Assembly: GCA_014706385.1 (NCBI GenBank)
Contig: JACGZH010000002.1
Location: 868,001 to 932,000 of the forward strand
Direction: 5' to 3'
Length of the DNA: 64,000 bases
DNA from: Phaffia rhodozyma
Taxonomy: Eukaryota > Basidiomycota > Tremellomycetes > Cystofilobasidiales > Mrakiaceae
Shown one piece after another: positions 22,701 through 33,432 of this stretch; the stretch's first letter is position 1; every line of letters starts with the position of its first letter. The notes under the pieces are model-generated. The model did no database searches. It was not told the DNA's origin and saw only the letters and a program-made list of their open reading frames with translations. The position numbers were made by a program, and so were the translations under genes.

Positions 22701-24128
22701 GAATTTCCTCTGTTAAAGGACCATTCAAAGCTATCAGGATCAGAACGAGTATTTGAGTTGATACTTCCGACAACATACCGTCACTATCTCCATCGTCAAT
22801 ATGATCAGCTCTGAATCTGTTGCCAGAGGTCGATACAATTCCAGAGAAGGGTAGATGGTTCTCGTCGTTTCTCCAAGTGCCCCAATCCTTAGGGAGTCAA
22901 AAGTTGTATTAATCATCAAAAATCAATGGATGAACACAAAGACTCTGTAACAAAATTTGAGGCACCGACATCTTCTTCCAATACATGGGCCAGACCGAAC
23001 TCCAATCCAACTCCCAGTGCATCTTCATTGGGAGTTTCGAGGTTGTGAGGTCTGACAGCGCATGTATCCGGGATCATCAGTTGACATTCGTGTCGACCAT
23101 TTGAATGAATAAGGAGTAGGCCACGTACTTTTCTTCAGTTGAGTCAAAGTTAACAGCGCCGTCTTTTCCCTTCTTTGTCGATTTCGAGGGGCTTTTGAGA
23201 CCATCGTACAAAGTAGAGCGTAGATCCAGATACATCTGAGACGCATCGTTCTGTAACAGCCCAAACTTGCTATGAGCCGAGCCGTGTTTTCAATAGGCTC
23301 AAAACAGCGATATGCAATCTAGAAAACTTACATTTGTAGCTTGTACCTGAAGATCATATACTCTATGTTTTCACAATGCGTGTAAAAGCATGCATACATT
23401 CAAGTCAGCCAACTTTTCATCCACCGCTGATCTGGATAGACATACCTGGCTACCCCAAGCAACAGATTTGCGCTCAGCCTCAATCCCATAGTAACCACTC
23501 TGCCAGATTCCTTGATCACTCGACTTCTCTTCTCTCTCCCCATATGTTTGCCATCCAGACTAGCTCTCTTTCTGTTTCCCCCAACTCGATCGATCTCGAT
23601 CTCAAGCATGTTGCCTGCAGAATCCTTGTCGTTAATCTTCTTTAAGGCGGAATCTGGACCTTGGGCTTCACCCGACACGATTTCCCTGCATACTTCAGAC
23701 ACATTGATTTTGACAAGCTGTATCTTAGGAAGACTACGATTCTGTTCAAGCAATTAGAAGATCAATCAGCACACGAGAAAAGCCTAGACTCCAGCGATAC
23801 GATCAGGCAGCATACAGTCGATCCAACAGTCGCTGCTAGCCTGTGTTCTCATAACAAGAAAGGAAGCTATGAGCCAAGTTCTCAGATGCCTATCTAGTAC
23901 ATGTAGACAACAACACATGAGCTCCGTACCATAGAAAGCCATATCTAACGCATGAATACTCAAGACGTCAGGTCAGTGTATATTGATGGGTGAGTATTTA
24001 GTCGGCCCTGTCACATACTTTCCCTTCCGTTCCCATATGCTTGTCTTTGTAAGAGTTGATGAGCGAGGTGAATGCCATCAGCACAAGACGTAAGAACAAT
24101 GACCATAACAAAAACTTACTTTAACCAT
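19799..24128 (-). CDS. REC8: Rec8-like meiotic cohesin subunit (alpha-kleisin), very intron-rich
   Basis: Rec8 replaces Rad21/Scc1 in the meiotic cohesin ring. The start at 24128-24126 is MVK; tiny exons then add TSIWERKGK and YGFLW joined to LAATVGST, matching the WLAATLGS block of fission yeast Rec8. The next exons give SLPKIQLVKINVSEVC and MGLRLSANLLLGVARVYDLQVQATN, the standard kleisin N-terminal Smc3-binding domain. The centre (about 23200-20400) is acidic, Ser/Gln-rich and poorly conserved, with a basic KRKRASLDGKHMGREKRSR-like insert. The C-terminal winged helix, which binds Smc1, is unmistakable: RAVAAKGFYQVL then across an intron VLGTKDVVHISQPKDFGDIFIGLK and stop. Well over a dozen introns are present, some exons under 40 nt, so the middle exon map is provisional. 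Rec8 is preferred over Rad21 because of the WLAATVG form. Confidence 0.8.
20312..20347 (-). repeat. 12-bp coding repeat in the Rec8-like gene
   Basis: TGACTCTGGCCT occurs twice in tandem at 20312-20335, followed by a third degenerate copy. On the minus strand it encodes a Gln-Ser-Gln-Gly/Asn run (QSQGQSQGQSQNT) in the disordered middle of the Rec8-like protein, a likely site of length variation. Confidence 0.6.
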
Positions 24129-24672
24129 CTTGGAATAGTGTGTTGAAAGCGAGTAAGATTGCGTAGCGATGAAGGACTGCTTGAAAAGAAAGAAAAGGAG
24201 AGGGAGAGAGAGATTTGACGGATGAGTAGGTGTCAACTATTTGAAGGGTAAAGTCTACGACAGATTAAGATCTGACAGGTATAGCATCAGTCTCGACCGA
24301 GAGGTCAGTGCGTTCGATGACAGCTAATCAGGTCAGTTGCCTCTGTCAAGCATTTCAGTACTTCACCTGCCTAATCTTCTCTTCTATTTAGTCAGGCTAG
24401 TTCATTAATGAGATTGATAGTGTTAGGGAAGAAGTAAGCCTGATAGAGAGGAAAACGCGATACGAAGAAAATAAAGGGAGAAAGAGAGAAGTGCGATAAA
24501 GGATGCTACCGATAAGATGAGGAACAGTTTGAAGAATTGATGCACATAGAGGAGTATGATATATATAAAGGAAGCACAACGCAAGTCACGTACAATTGGA
24601 AACTGGAGTGATCTACAGACAGAAAGTAACGAAAGACGTTTTGCGATTCATCATCTGGTGGATGCAAGACGA
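24129..24672 (-). other. Rec8 upstream region / Ykt6 3' region
   Basis: The 544 bp lie between the Ykt6 stop and the Rec8 start on the same strand. The sequence is A/T-leaning with purine runs at 24180-24215 and 24470-24500. No gene or clear regulatory motif was recognised. Confidence 0.4.
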
Positions 24673-25721
24673 TTACCTATTTGAAGAGAGAATCCATCAT
24701 CAGTCATCGCTATAGCAGAATGACAAGAGGAGCCAGGATACAGAAGAAGACATACATGACGATACAGCAAGAGTTTTGCTGTGCATTCACCAGACAGAGC
24801 AGTTTAACCATAACCAGCATCAGATTAATATATGATCGTGTGGGAGTTTTCGAAATGGGCGTCTGAGCTACGAACCTTCTTTGCCGTCTTGTAAAACATC
24901 TTGGACTGGGCACTGAGTGCATTAGATCGCTCAACCAAGTTGTCTAGCTTCTCTCCTCGTTCTAAGACGGACTCAATGGTTTTGTGCTGTATAGAACACA
25001 TAACGACGCGTTTAGTTGTGATCGAAGAGTGGCACAGCAGAAAAAGCAGCGGCTAAGCTCACCAGAACAATCTTGGTCTCGTCTAACTCTTGCTGAACTT
25101 TCATGATAGTATCCTGTTGTATGAGACAACATAGACGAGTCAGAAACCATTTAACCTCGTGGTCTTGGAAAAAAGGGGAGGGCTGGGAAGAGAAAACTAA
25201 CGGCCTGCTTGGGATCCTGGTATTTCCTAACATATTCCGCCAGCTTGCTATCCCCGACGGCTTTAGTCCAGTGATCGGATGTGTACTCGTCCAAAATCTT
25301 GTTAAGGAGAGAGAAAGACACTCGAACAGGATAGGCGGTGTCGGATATCAGAACGGCTATGAACAAACAATGTGAGCAAGGCGTTAACGACCTGCCGCGA
25401 CTACATTCAGAGCTTTACTACACACAAGCCTGCCAAATGCCAAGTGGAGCCAAAGAAAGGACATTGAGGCGTGTAAAAACGGAAGAGCTCACCAGCAATG
25501 TTCCCCTTTCGGTAGACGTTTGCCATGTTCTGACCTTCTTGAACGCTCTGCCTCTGGCCATCGGTGGTCCTACTGGCGACAGTGGATGAAAGAAAATTAA
25601 GACCCTCCTGGACGGATCCCCTAGTGAGGAACGAATATTCGGAGAGATCCGAGGCCTGAGAGACTAGCGTTGCCTGAGCCGGGCTGGAGAAAGTGTAGAT
25701 AGAAAGAGAGAGGAGTTTCAT
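24673..25721 (-). CDS. YKT6: R-SNARE Ykt6 with a 4-nt final exon restoring the CAAX box
   Basis: Ykt6 is a prenylated longin-type R-SNARE acting in ER-Golgi, vacuolar and autophagosomal fusion. Six exons fit exactly: 25721-25493, 25356-25202, 25113-25063, 24986-24876, 24778-24756 and 24676-24673, giving 190 residues, near the usual 195-200. The longin domain covers about residues 1-128 ([37 protein letters not shown]). The SNARE motif follows: [35 protein letters not shown] read across two exons, with the zero-layer Arg in VLERGEK. The protein ends [10 protein letters not shown], where the last Met codon is split AT|G and the final exon is just G plus TAA. Without that last splice the frame runs on into a hydrophobic tail. 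The gene is divergent from the FIT gene at 26117, 395 bp away. Confidence 0.93.
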
Positions 25722-26116
25722 AGTGTAGTATTTGATAGAGATAGCTGGGTTGATCTATTCAGTGGTTGTATCGGTTTCTGATGTCGTTCAACAGAGATAA
25801 AAAGAGCTTGTGGGATTGTGATTGCGTGCGGGTGATAGTTGGAGTCAAGCCTACACGGCCACTTGAGAAAGATAAATATGCTAACCCTAGACCGTGAAAA
25901 AGGCGTCACACCCCCATCGGGCTTGGGGCTCTTTCTTTTTTCTGACGGTCAATACCTTTCTTACCCTGTACTATCCAACCACCGCAAATACACCTACAAC
26001 ATCCCTGCGCCATTTGTTCTGAACTAGATCAGCTCTGTACACCACGATCGATCCGTCTGCAGTATTCGTTTTAATACTTTTCAAGAGATTGTTTCCCTGG
26101 ATCCAACATCCCCATC
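25722..26116. promoter_or_regulatory. Divergent promoter between Ykt6 and FIT genes
   Basis: A 395-bp space separates the two start codons, so the promoters must be back to back. No defined factor site was identified. The two products both work at ER/Golgi membranes, which makes shared control possible but unproven. Confidence 0.4.
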
Positions 26117-27653
26117 ATGACGTCACAACCGCCATCTTCGGGCGTTCGCTCAAGAACCAAAGCTGCAAGCACTCGCTCATCAGAGGATGAAAAGGTGTAC
26201 GTTCGCCGTCCTCTTTTTGTATAGATGGCTAGTAATCTGGCATAATTCTAATAACATATGGTCATGGATTCATCCTAAGTAGCTCGTCCGTGCAAGACAG
26301 CTCGTCTTCATCGCCGTCATCAGCGAATAGTGTTGTCCCCTATCCGCTCTCTTTTCTCAGTCAACCCCAGAGGATTGCTTTGGCTTTGATCTTGTTCGTT
26401 GTAGTATCCGGAACAGTCTACTCGGCTGTCTACTCTACAGCTACCTCTCCGACAGCTAGCGCGTCTCAGCTCCTTGGTGAACAGGGGGGAACAACTTTAC
26501 CTAGAAGTGAGACGCCTGTAGTGAATAGTTATTTCGCTAAAAAGAGCAACATCTTCAACCGAGTGTGCGTAGTTTATCTCCGCTTTCTTTTGGTTCGATC
26601 ATAAAAGCTCACAGAACACACGATCGAATTCCAATCATCTGGATTGCATTTTCTAGATTTGCTAAGCAAGCCTGGCTGTGGACGACTCTGGTATACATTG
26701 TTCACCTCACCCTGTCTCCCCCTCCTGCTCTCACCTCAAGCACCCGAACCCACACCAAACGATCCTCTGTTGTCAAATACATAACTGCCACTCTCTTCTG
26801 GATCATCCTCACCTTGTGGGCTATAGGGCCTTCTCTGTTCGAAAGAACGATGATCTGGTCAGGAGGAGAGTGTGGAGTGGTGATCCCCTACTCGGCTTGT
26901 CAAACAGGCGCCATAGACTGTTCAGCCTTCGATAAAGCGGTCGGGATCGGCAAAGGCGCGCTTGTCAAGATACCCGGCGGATTCTGTCACGGAGGCTCAT
27001 CCCATAGATTCACCTGGGACGATCTAGTGTTCTATTTGACCTCAGCCACCACTACTTCTGGAGCAGCTGCCGCCGACGCGTCAGCTTCGGCGATCGCTCA
27101 CGGAGGGGCTCCAGTCAGCGGAGAAGCCGTCATCAACTCTTTAAGGCTTGAGTCGATCAAGGAACACTTTCAACAGCTCCGACCTCACTGGTCTGGCGGT
27201 CACGATATCTCTGGACATGTCTTCCTTCTTACCATGAGTTCGATGTTGATCCTGGACCTTGTCTGGCCTGGGTTCAAGAGGATTATTGACGGAAAAGCTC
27301 AGGGAATGGAGCTTGGTGAAAAGCTAGCAACAGGCTTTGGAATGGGCGTCATCGCACTTTGGACATTTATTCTTAGTGAGTCAGATCTGGATTCCATAGT
27401 CTTTTGTCTAATGCTCCGCCCTCTCTGATCTTGCCATCTTTGCTATCTTTCCGTCAGGTAAAACCGCTCTGTACTTCCACACTGTCTTGGAGAAAACAAC
27501 CGGAATGAGTACGTGAACACTTTAAACTATGACTAGTCTCAACTCTCGACTTGAGAGCAGTGACTGATGTGTAAACCAATCTTGTTTGACCTGATAGTTA
27601 TTGCCATCATCGGTACCGTGCTCTTTCAATATGTCGGATCCATCGTGTATTAA
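26117..27653 (+). CDS. FIT-family ER membrane protein (Scs3/Yft2/FITM2-like)
   Basis: Fat-storage-inducing transmembrane (FIT) proteins are ER acyl-CoA diphosphatases needed for lipid-droplet budding and ER phospholipid balance. The ATG at 26117 gives MTSQPPSSGVRSRTKAAS; intron 1 (GTACGT donor, AAG acceptor) joins EKV to SSSVQDSSSSS. About six hydrophobic segments follow, including RIALALILFVVVSGTVYSAV, AWLWTTLVYIVHLTLSPPP and YITATLFWIILTLWAIGPSLF. The signature HWSGGHDISGHVFLLTMSS carries the first catalytic His region, and LYFHTVLEKTTG near the C-terminus carries the second conserved His. The protein ends FQYVGSIVY. The region between 26880 and 27120 is a luminal Gly/Ala/Ser-rich insert. 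Both active-site motifs are intact, so the enzyme is probably functional. Whether it is closer to Scs3 or Yft2 cannot be decided. Confidence 0.9.
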
Positions 27654-27791
27654 GTTACAGGGTGGAAGGAAAGTATGAGCACCGACTCTGTGCCGTATTG
27701 ATCACCCTCGTTCCACTGTACAACGCATTTTTATATAAAGCATTTATTTTGTTGGTACATCTTCTGTACGATAGAAAGAAGAGGCAATTTT

Positions 27792-28684
27792 CTAAAGATC
27801 GTCTGAGCCCCGCTTCATTACCATGAGCTCATCCAAGAGCCCCTGAAGCTTGTCATCATCTACCTTGCTTAATCTTCGATATTTGATGGTAAGAAAAAGG
27901 CGACAAACAAATAACAGTTTCAGCAGTGTCCAGCCAGAGCTCGGAATCATGAGACATGGTAGCTCAAACTACACAGGTCGGAAGGAGAGACAAACGTACG
28001 ACGGAATCAGACTCTTGGCTTCTTCAGCTCCTTTAGGCAAAAGATTGCCAATCTGAGCAATCTCAAATGGTTTAAACAAGTCTCCTTCTCGCATGAGGAT
28101 GCTGTTTATCCGGAAAGCGAAGTGCACCATACGACCCACGTGTAAACGTCAAAGCCATCCATACATCGTTAGTTAAAGTCGTTGGATTTACGCGTCAAAC
28201 AGCATTTGGTTTCAAATGACAACAAACCTCCTGATTGTTGTCACCTCTTCCAGCGGTCTAGAGAACTGCGAAACGTGAGCGAGCGTCTTGGTATAAACCC
28301 TTCATGGTTCATCGTCCACATGAATCCCAGTCAGGTGAAAAGCAAAGAGAAGTATAATTCAGATTCAGAGCGGATGATCAAATCCGAAGAAGACTCATAT
28401 TAGTGAATGGGAAGAAGAAGCCAAATGATCTTACATTGAGTTTCCGCTCTCAAGAGATTGATCTCGTTGATTTAACAACACTTGCACCTCGGAGACAAGT
28501 AGACAACCAGCATCGTTGAACTCGTCCCCAAGTTTGAGCTCAGCAGCATCTTCAGGCTCTCTTTCAGGTCGAAACAAAGATAAAAATGATTTCATTGAGC
28601 TTATAACGGTCGCATACGTAGGATATCTGAGCTCTATGAAACTGACTGAGCTCCACGCTTCACGATTCGAGTATTAGGAGCCAT
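27792..28684 (-). CDS. RPB4: RNA polymerase II subunit Rpb4
   Basis: Rpb4 pairs with Rpb7 to form the stalk of RNA polymerase II. Exon 1 (28684-28647) reads MAPNTRIVKRGA and ends in a GTCAGT donor; using it avoids the in-frame TAG a few codons later and gives AQ|EPEDAAELKLGDEF. Exon 2 (28560-28435) carries CLLVSEVQVLLNQRDQSLESGN, matching the conserved LxxSEVxxLL helix. Then come MVYTKTLAHVSQFSR, EVTTIR, ILMREGDLFKPFEIAQIGNLLPKGAEEAKSLIPS and, last, LSKVDDDKLQGLLDELMVMKRGSDDL. These are the HRDC-like core helices of the family. Length is roughly 140-150 residues, normal for Rpb4. The gene converges with the FIT gene, stops 138 bp apart. The call is secure although sequence identity to yeast is modest. 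Confidence 0.88.
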
Positions 28685-29122
28685 GGTGTTATGGATCTAA
28701 GCAACGGGGATAAGGTGGAATATTGAGAAGCGAGGTTAGAGTGTTGCACAGCTTTTAACTTATGAATTAATGCTAGACGCCAAACAATATAGCCTCAAAG
28801 GTTTATCCAGCAGAATGTCTAGAATCCGATTTATGCCTCTAGAGATGATCATGGATTTTCGTATAACCTTCTTGCGGATTGGATACTATATTGATAAGTG
28901 GTAGCGATGGAAGTCGAACACATATGATATTATGTATGATGAATGACCAAAGAGAGACCGATATGTATCGGTCATGAGATAAAAGTAGTACATCCTTCTG
29001 AGTTAGAAATTAACATTAAACGTGTATCTAGGCATGCGGAAAAGCCACAGTCCATGAAGGGGGATGTATAGAAAAAGAAAGAGAAGAAAAGAAAAGAAAA
29101 CGAGAGTCAAGAAATACCATGC
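28685..29122 (-). other. Intergenic region between Rpb4 and DUF4112 genes
   Basis: The 438 bp are AT-rich and hold the Rpb4 promoter and the 3' end of the DUF4112 gene, both on the minus strand. A purine stretch at 29065-29105 lies just past the DUF4112 stop. Nothing else stands out. Confidence 0.4.
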
Positions 29123-30359
29123 TCAAACCTGAGCTCCAGCAGATTGAACAGCTGGCGTGGTCTTCTTCCGGCCCCAACCCCATTTGCTTTTCGAAGACTC
29201 ATTTCTAGCACCAGTATTAACATGCTCCCCATGTTTGAGGCCTGACCCAGGCGCCATATCTTTCTTTACTTGCTCCGGACTCAAAACACTTTGATGATGG
29301 GCGCCACCGGCTTGCGTGGTCTGTGGTCGGGGAGCCAGAGGAGGAGGGGTGACCGCCGCCGCCTGATGCGAAGCGGTTGATCTCAATAATTCTTGACCTC
29401 GGAGACTGTTTTAAGAGGTACATGGTCGATTGTTAAGAGAAGATGACAAGTAAAATCAAGGAATAGTCGAGATGTATAGGACATACGTCAAGAACTCTTC
29501 CAGCAATAGAGCATTTCTAGAGTTGGCTTTCCACGCTGCGGCCACTATATCTCCGGCAAGGGGCACGAATCTTGAGAAGGAGCAGATCAAGAAAAACGTG
29601 AGCGATCCAAGACCAATCTTTGTGCTCCGATCAAGGCACTTACCCTACTCCGGCAGATACAGCATTGTTAAACAACATCTTGCTCACCAACCATGGTGGA
29701 AGCTCTGCTTGTTTACCTTATCGTTATAAGATGGACCGAGGACACTACGATCAGTGATGTAGACGGTAAAGAGGACCTGTTTACCTCCCAAGCTTACATT
29801 TCCTAACCACAAGAACATAATTGAGAGTAGCATCCGCAATGTCTCCAACAACCTGTGCAACGGGTAAAATACATACACGGTAAGCTTTGTCTCTTGTGGC
29901 GAGCCTTCGATCGAATTAGATGTGCTTACCGGGACTAAACCAATGAAGAAAGTGTATCCTACTCGGAAGCCACACAAATTGATACCTTTATCCAGATAGT
30001 GGGCCCTTTTCTTGACTTTTCGCAGAATCTGTCGGACGAGCAAGATAATTCCGTAAGTGAGCATTTCGAGGAAATTACTTGTCATGTACCTGAACGAAAC
30101 CCACCTTCGCATCTCTTTTTGATAGACCGGGAGGAGCCTCCCTCTTTTCCAGCCGTATAAATATAGATTCAGCTTCCTCATTCTTTTCATAATTCCATTC
30201 GAATTCCATTAAGAGACCAACCTTAACCCGTTTAACTCGACCTCGCTCGTCAGTTATTTCTTCGTAAAGTGGATCCCTCGGAGCGATACCGCCCACATGC
30301 TTTCGGAAGAGGTTCTCGGCGGCTTTCATCCCAACCGATTTGGCTATTAAGCTTGTCAT
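29123..30359 (-). CDS. DUF4112-family membrane protein
   Basis: A conserved fungal membrane-associated protein of unknown function. The ATG at 30359-30357 gives MTSLIAKSVGMKAAENLFRKHVGG, followed by a basic, charged stretch (DERGRVKRVKVG, EKREAPPGLSKRDAK). After an intron the DUF4112 core appears: ILRKVKKRAHYLDKGINLCGFRVGYTFFIGLVPVVGDI read over two exons, then a second hydrophobic stretch with KMLFNNAVSAGVGFVPLAGDIVAAAWKANSRNALLLEEFL. The two related G(L/F)VP-x-x-GDI motifs are typical of the family. The tail is Pro/Ala/Gln-rich and ends KSKWGWGRKKTTPAVQSAGAQV. About four introns are present. The domain call is good; no biochemical role is known to me. It is divergent from the DnaJ gene, 299 bp away. 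Confidence 0.78.
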
Positions 30360-30658
30360 ATCTGCCTGTGTGTGTAGATCTATGAGGTACTCTGTCGAAG
30401 TCGATTGGTGAGAGTGGAGTTATAGGAGAACAAGTGGGACTGATGCTATGAAGAGTACAGGTTCAGCTAGCCAACACAAAATGACGTACACTATGTTATA
30501 TTAATCTGGGCCGCGCCTCAATGCGGTATGGGCAGATTCGGACCACCTGTGCTAACCACGTGACCAGCAGCGTTTGTTGACGTGGCGCCTTCCTCCTATG
30601 GTTTCTTGCTGTCGACATTGATGGATCTCTGTTGTCAGTATTCAACCCCATCAACCAG

Positions 30659-33203
30659 ATGAGAGCCATCTTTTCCATCTCGTTTATACCAACCCTTCTT
30701 CTGCTCCTTCTGGCTTCCAGCTCGCTTTCTGCGGCGTCCATAGAAGAGGCTGCTCCATTTTTGAGGGATGGCAACGCAGCTCTACTCAAAGGAAGCTATT
30801 TAGATGCTGTCAGACTGTTTGGAGAAGCTTTTGGTGCGCCCAGTTCAATATTTCTATATGGTTTGTATAACTTCTGTGCATTCAGTCTGATTAAAGGTCA
30901 TCTTGTTGTCGTTATATATGATCACCATGGTCGGCTTGTTCATGGAGCAACAGATCTCGATCCGAGCTATGTGACACTGTACAAACGAGCGACTGCTTAT
31001 CTCTCTTTGGGAAGGAACTCAGCCGCTGTGGAAGACTTTGACGCTATACTCAAGTTAAACCCAAAATTCTTCAAGGTGAGTTTTATCAGATTGATTAGCA
31101 TCCGCACAAGCCATAAGCTTAATCAGCGTTGTGATTCTCCAATATCCTCATGCCTTTCTGTTTACTACTCCTACGGTGCTAACGTTGTTTGGCTGGGTCT
31201 ACTGTACAGGCTTATCTCGAGAAGGCTAAAGTACAGGCCAAGGAGGGTCAGTACTCGGCTGCTACGAAATCACTGAAAGCGTTTTTGGCTTCCAATCCGT
31301 CAGATTCAGCTGCTTCGGAACTCGTGAGTCTCTTTCTCACAAGGTTGCTTTCATCAGAGTTGGCGCGCTACCGTTATTTAACACCTCATAGCTCACGAAA
31401 TGAATTAATATTGTTACACGTTTTTGGGAAAAACTCACTGGTTCGGATCAAAAGTTGGATTCTGTAAAGAGCGCTGAAAAGTCACTCATCTCAGCTCGGA
31501 AATCCTTTTCTAAAAAGCACTATGAGGCTTGTATTTCCACTACATCATCTGTTATCGAGGTCAGCCCTCTGTTGCACGAAGCGAGAGAAATGAGGGCGGG
31601 GTGCTACTTTGGGGCGGGCGACGTAGACAATGGAATCGGGGAACTAACGTAAGCATTCTTGATCTCAGATAAAGCAGCATCGCGATACACAAGATCTCTA
31701 ACCGGGTTCCTTTGGACTGAGCTAGTCGACTAGCCACATTAGATCCAAGCTCAGCAGACTTAGCTATCAAAGTTTCATCTCTTTCGTACTTCTTGATCAA
31801 CAGTAGGTTTCATTTCTCCACCTATCGATCATTCCCGAGGTTGATACCCTGCTCACTCTTTCTCTCATCACCATGTAAGCCTCTCCAACACTACCCCAGC
31901 TTAAACAATGCCTACACTATGATCCGGACTCCAAGCCTTGCAAAAAAGCATTCAAAGAGCTTAAAGCGCTTTCAAAACAAGTGACTCAATCTACCAACTT
32001 TATCTCGGGCTCCTCCTGGCGAGCAGCCTTGAATATCCTTCGAGGTACGGCCAACAAACCGTCTCTTCTCACCACATTTGACGAGCTCTTGGCCAAGTAT
32101 CAGGAATCATCCTTCCAAGGCATTTTCCCGCCGTCGGTTGATTTGAAAAAGATCTCCTCACCAAGGCTAGCGCTTTGGGAAGCGGCGTGCAAGGCACATG
32201 TCCAGCTGGGTGAAGTTAAGAAGGCGAAGGATGCATGTGAGGAAGTGCTGCTGATGGATGAGGAAAGCGTAGATGGCCTTGTGGGTAAGGCCGAGGGATT
32301 ACTGAAAGACGAAGAATGGGAACAGGCCGTTCGGGTTCTCGAGAGGGCATTTGAGATTGGAGGAAGGTCCAACCAGGATGTGAGTTTTGATGTTTTCACG
32401 ATATTCTCACGTCCGATGGACAGAGATCAGTCAGTCCTGATTTGTCGTCATGATGTTCTTTGCGTTGCCCAATTCTCAGGTCGCCAATCGACTTCAGAAA
32501 GCACAAAGATTGCTCAAAATCTCTCGCGCAAAGTATGTTCAGAAGACCGATTCACAATTGAAATCAGAAGCTCAATAATTCATTTTGGCATTGACCGATG
32601 TCTCAACTTCATCGTTATCCTTTTGTCCTGTATCTTCACTTCTCAATAACCTTTAGGGACTACTACAAGGTACGTTTCATACAATTTCCTGTCTGTCGGT
32701 GTATAAGAATGACCATATCTGATTAACTTTTGCTCGCTCATTCCTCCTTCTCAAATGTGAACAAAATTAGGTCTTGGATGTTTCTAGGGATGCCGACGCG
32801 CGGACAATCAAGAAGGCGTACCGAAAGGCCGCCAAGACGGCTCATCCTGATAAAGGAGGTAGTGAGGCCAAGATGGCTGCTGTGAACGAGGCCTACGAAG
32901 TTCTTAGTAATCCAGGTTAATTTCTTTGTCTCGGTTATCTCCTACCTCTTTCTTGTTCAATTACAGTTGCCTGTATAACCTTGACTGATACAATTCACTT
33001 TTTTCCTCACACGAATAGAATTGAAGGCCCGATTTGATAACGGAGACGATCCGAACGACACATCTCAACCTAGTGGACACGGTCGAGGGTCACCTTTCGC
33101 CCATCATGGAGGTTCTCCCTTTGAGCATTTCTTCCATCAACAGGGTGGTGGAGGAAATCCATTTGAAGGTCAAGGTGGACAGAAGTTCCACTTCAAGTTC
33201 TAG
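30659..33203 (+). CDS. ER-lumenal TPR-DnaJ co-chaperone (DNAJC3/P58IPK-like)
   Basis: A J-domain co-chaperone of the ER lumen that delivers unfolded clients to BiP. The ATG at 30659 starts a classic signal peptide, [21 protein letters not shown], ending near SLSAAS; an in-frame ATG at 30632 would bury it, so 30659 is preferred. TPR repeats follow: [90 protein letters not shown], and later [39 protein letters not shown]. The J domain near the C-terminus reads [34 protein letters not shown], with HPD intact, then [24 protein letters not shown]. The tail is His/Gly/Phe-rich and ends HFKF with no KDEL-type signal. Around eight introns interrupt the gene. Domain order and signal peptide make the identity strong. 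Confidence 0.9.
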
Positions 33204-33432
33204 AAGAAGTAGTATAGATGAATATAAGTTCAAATTGTGCGGATACATGGTTAGACGAAGGTACTGAACACTATCAAGCCAGAACACCCTTCACGACGGT
33301 ATCAATCAGACAAGCATGATCTCCTCGTAACCATTCTTACTCCTTAAGAGAAATACATCCGAACAGATGCGTGCAAGATATCTTCTTTACTGGGGTTGAT
33401 GAAGATACATCATATATTGTTTAGTTGGCTAT

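Noticed and set aside
28640..28684. Apparent premature TAG early in Rpb4
   Set aside because: The TAG falls inside an intron when the GTCAGT donor is used; the spliced frame continues directly into EPEDAAELKLG.
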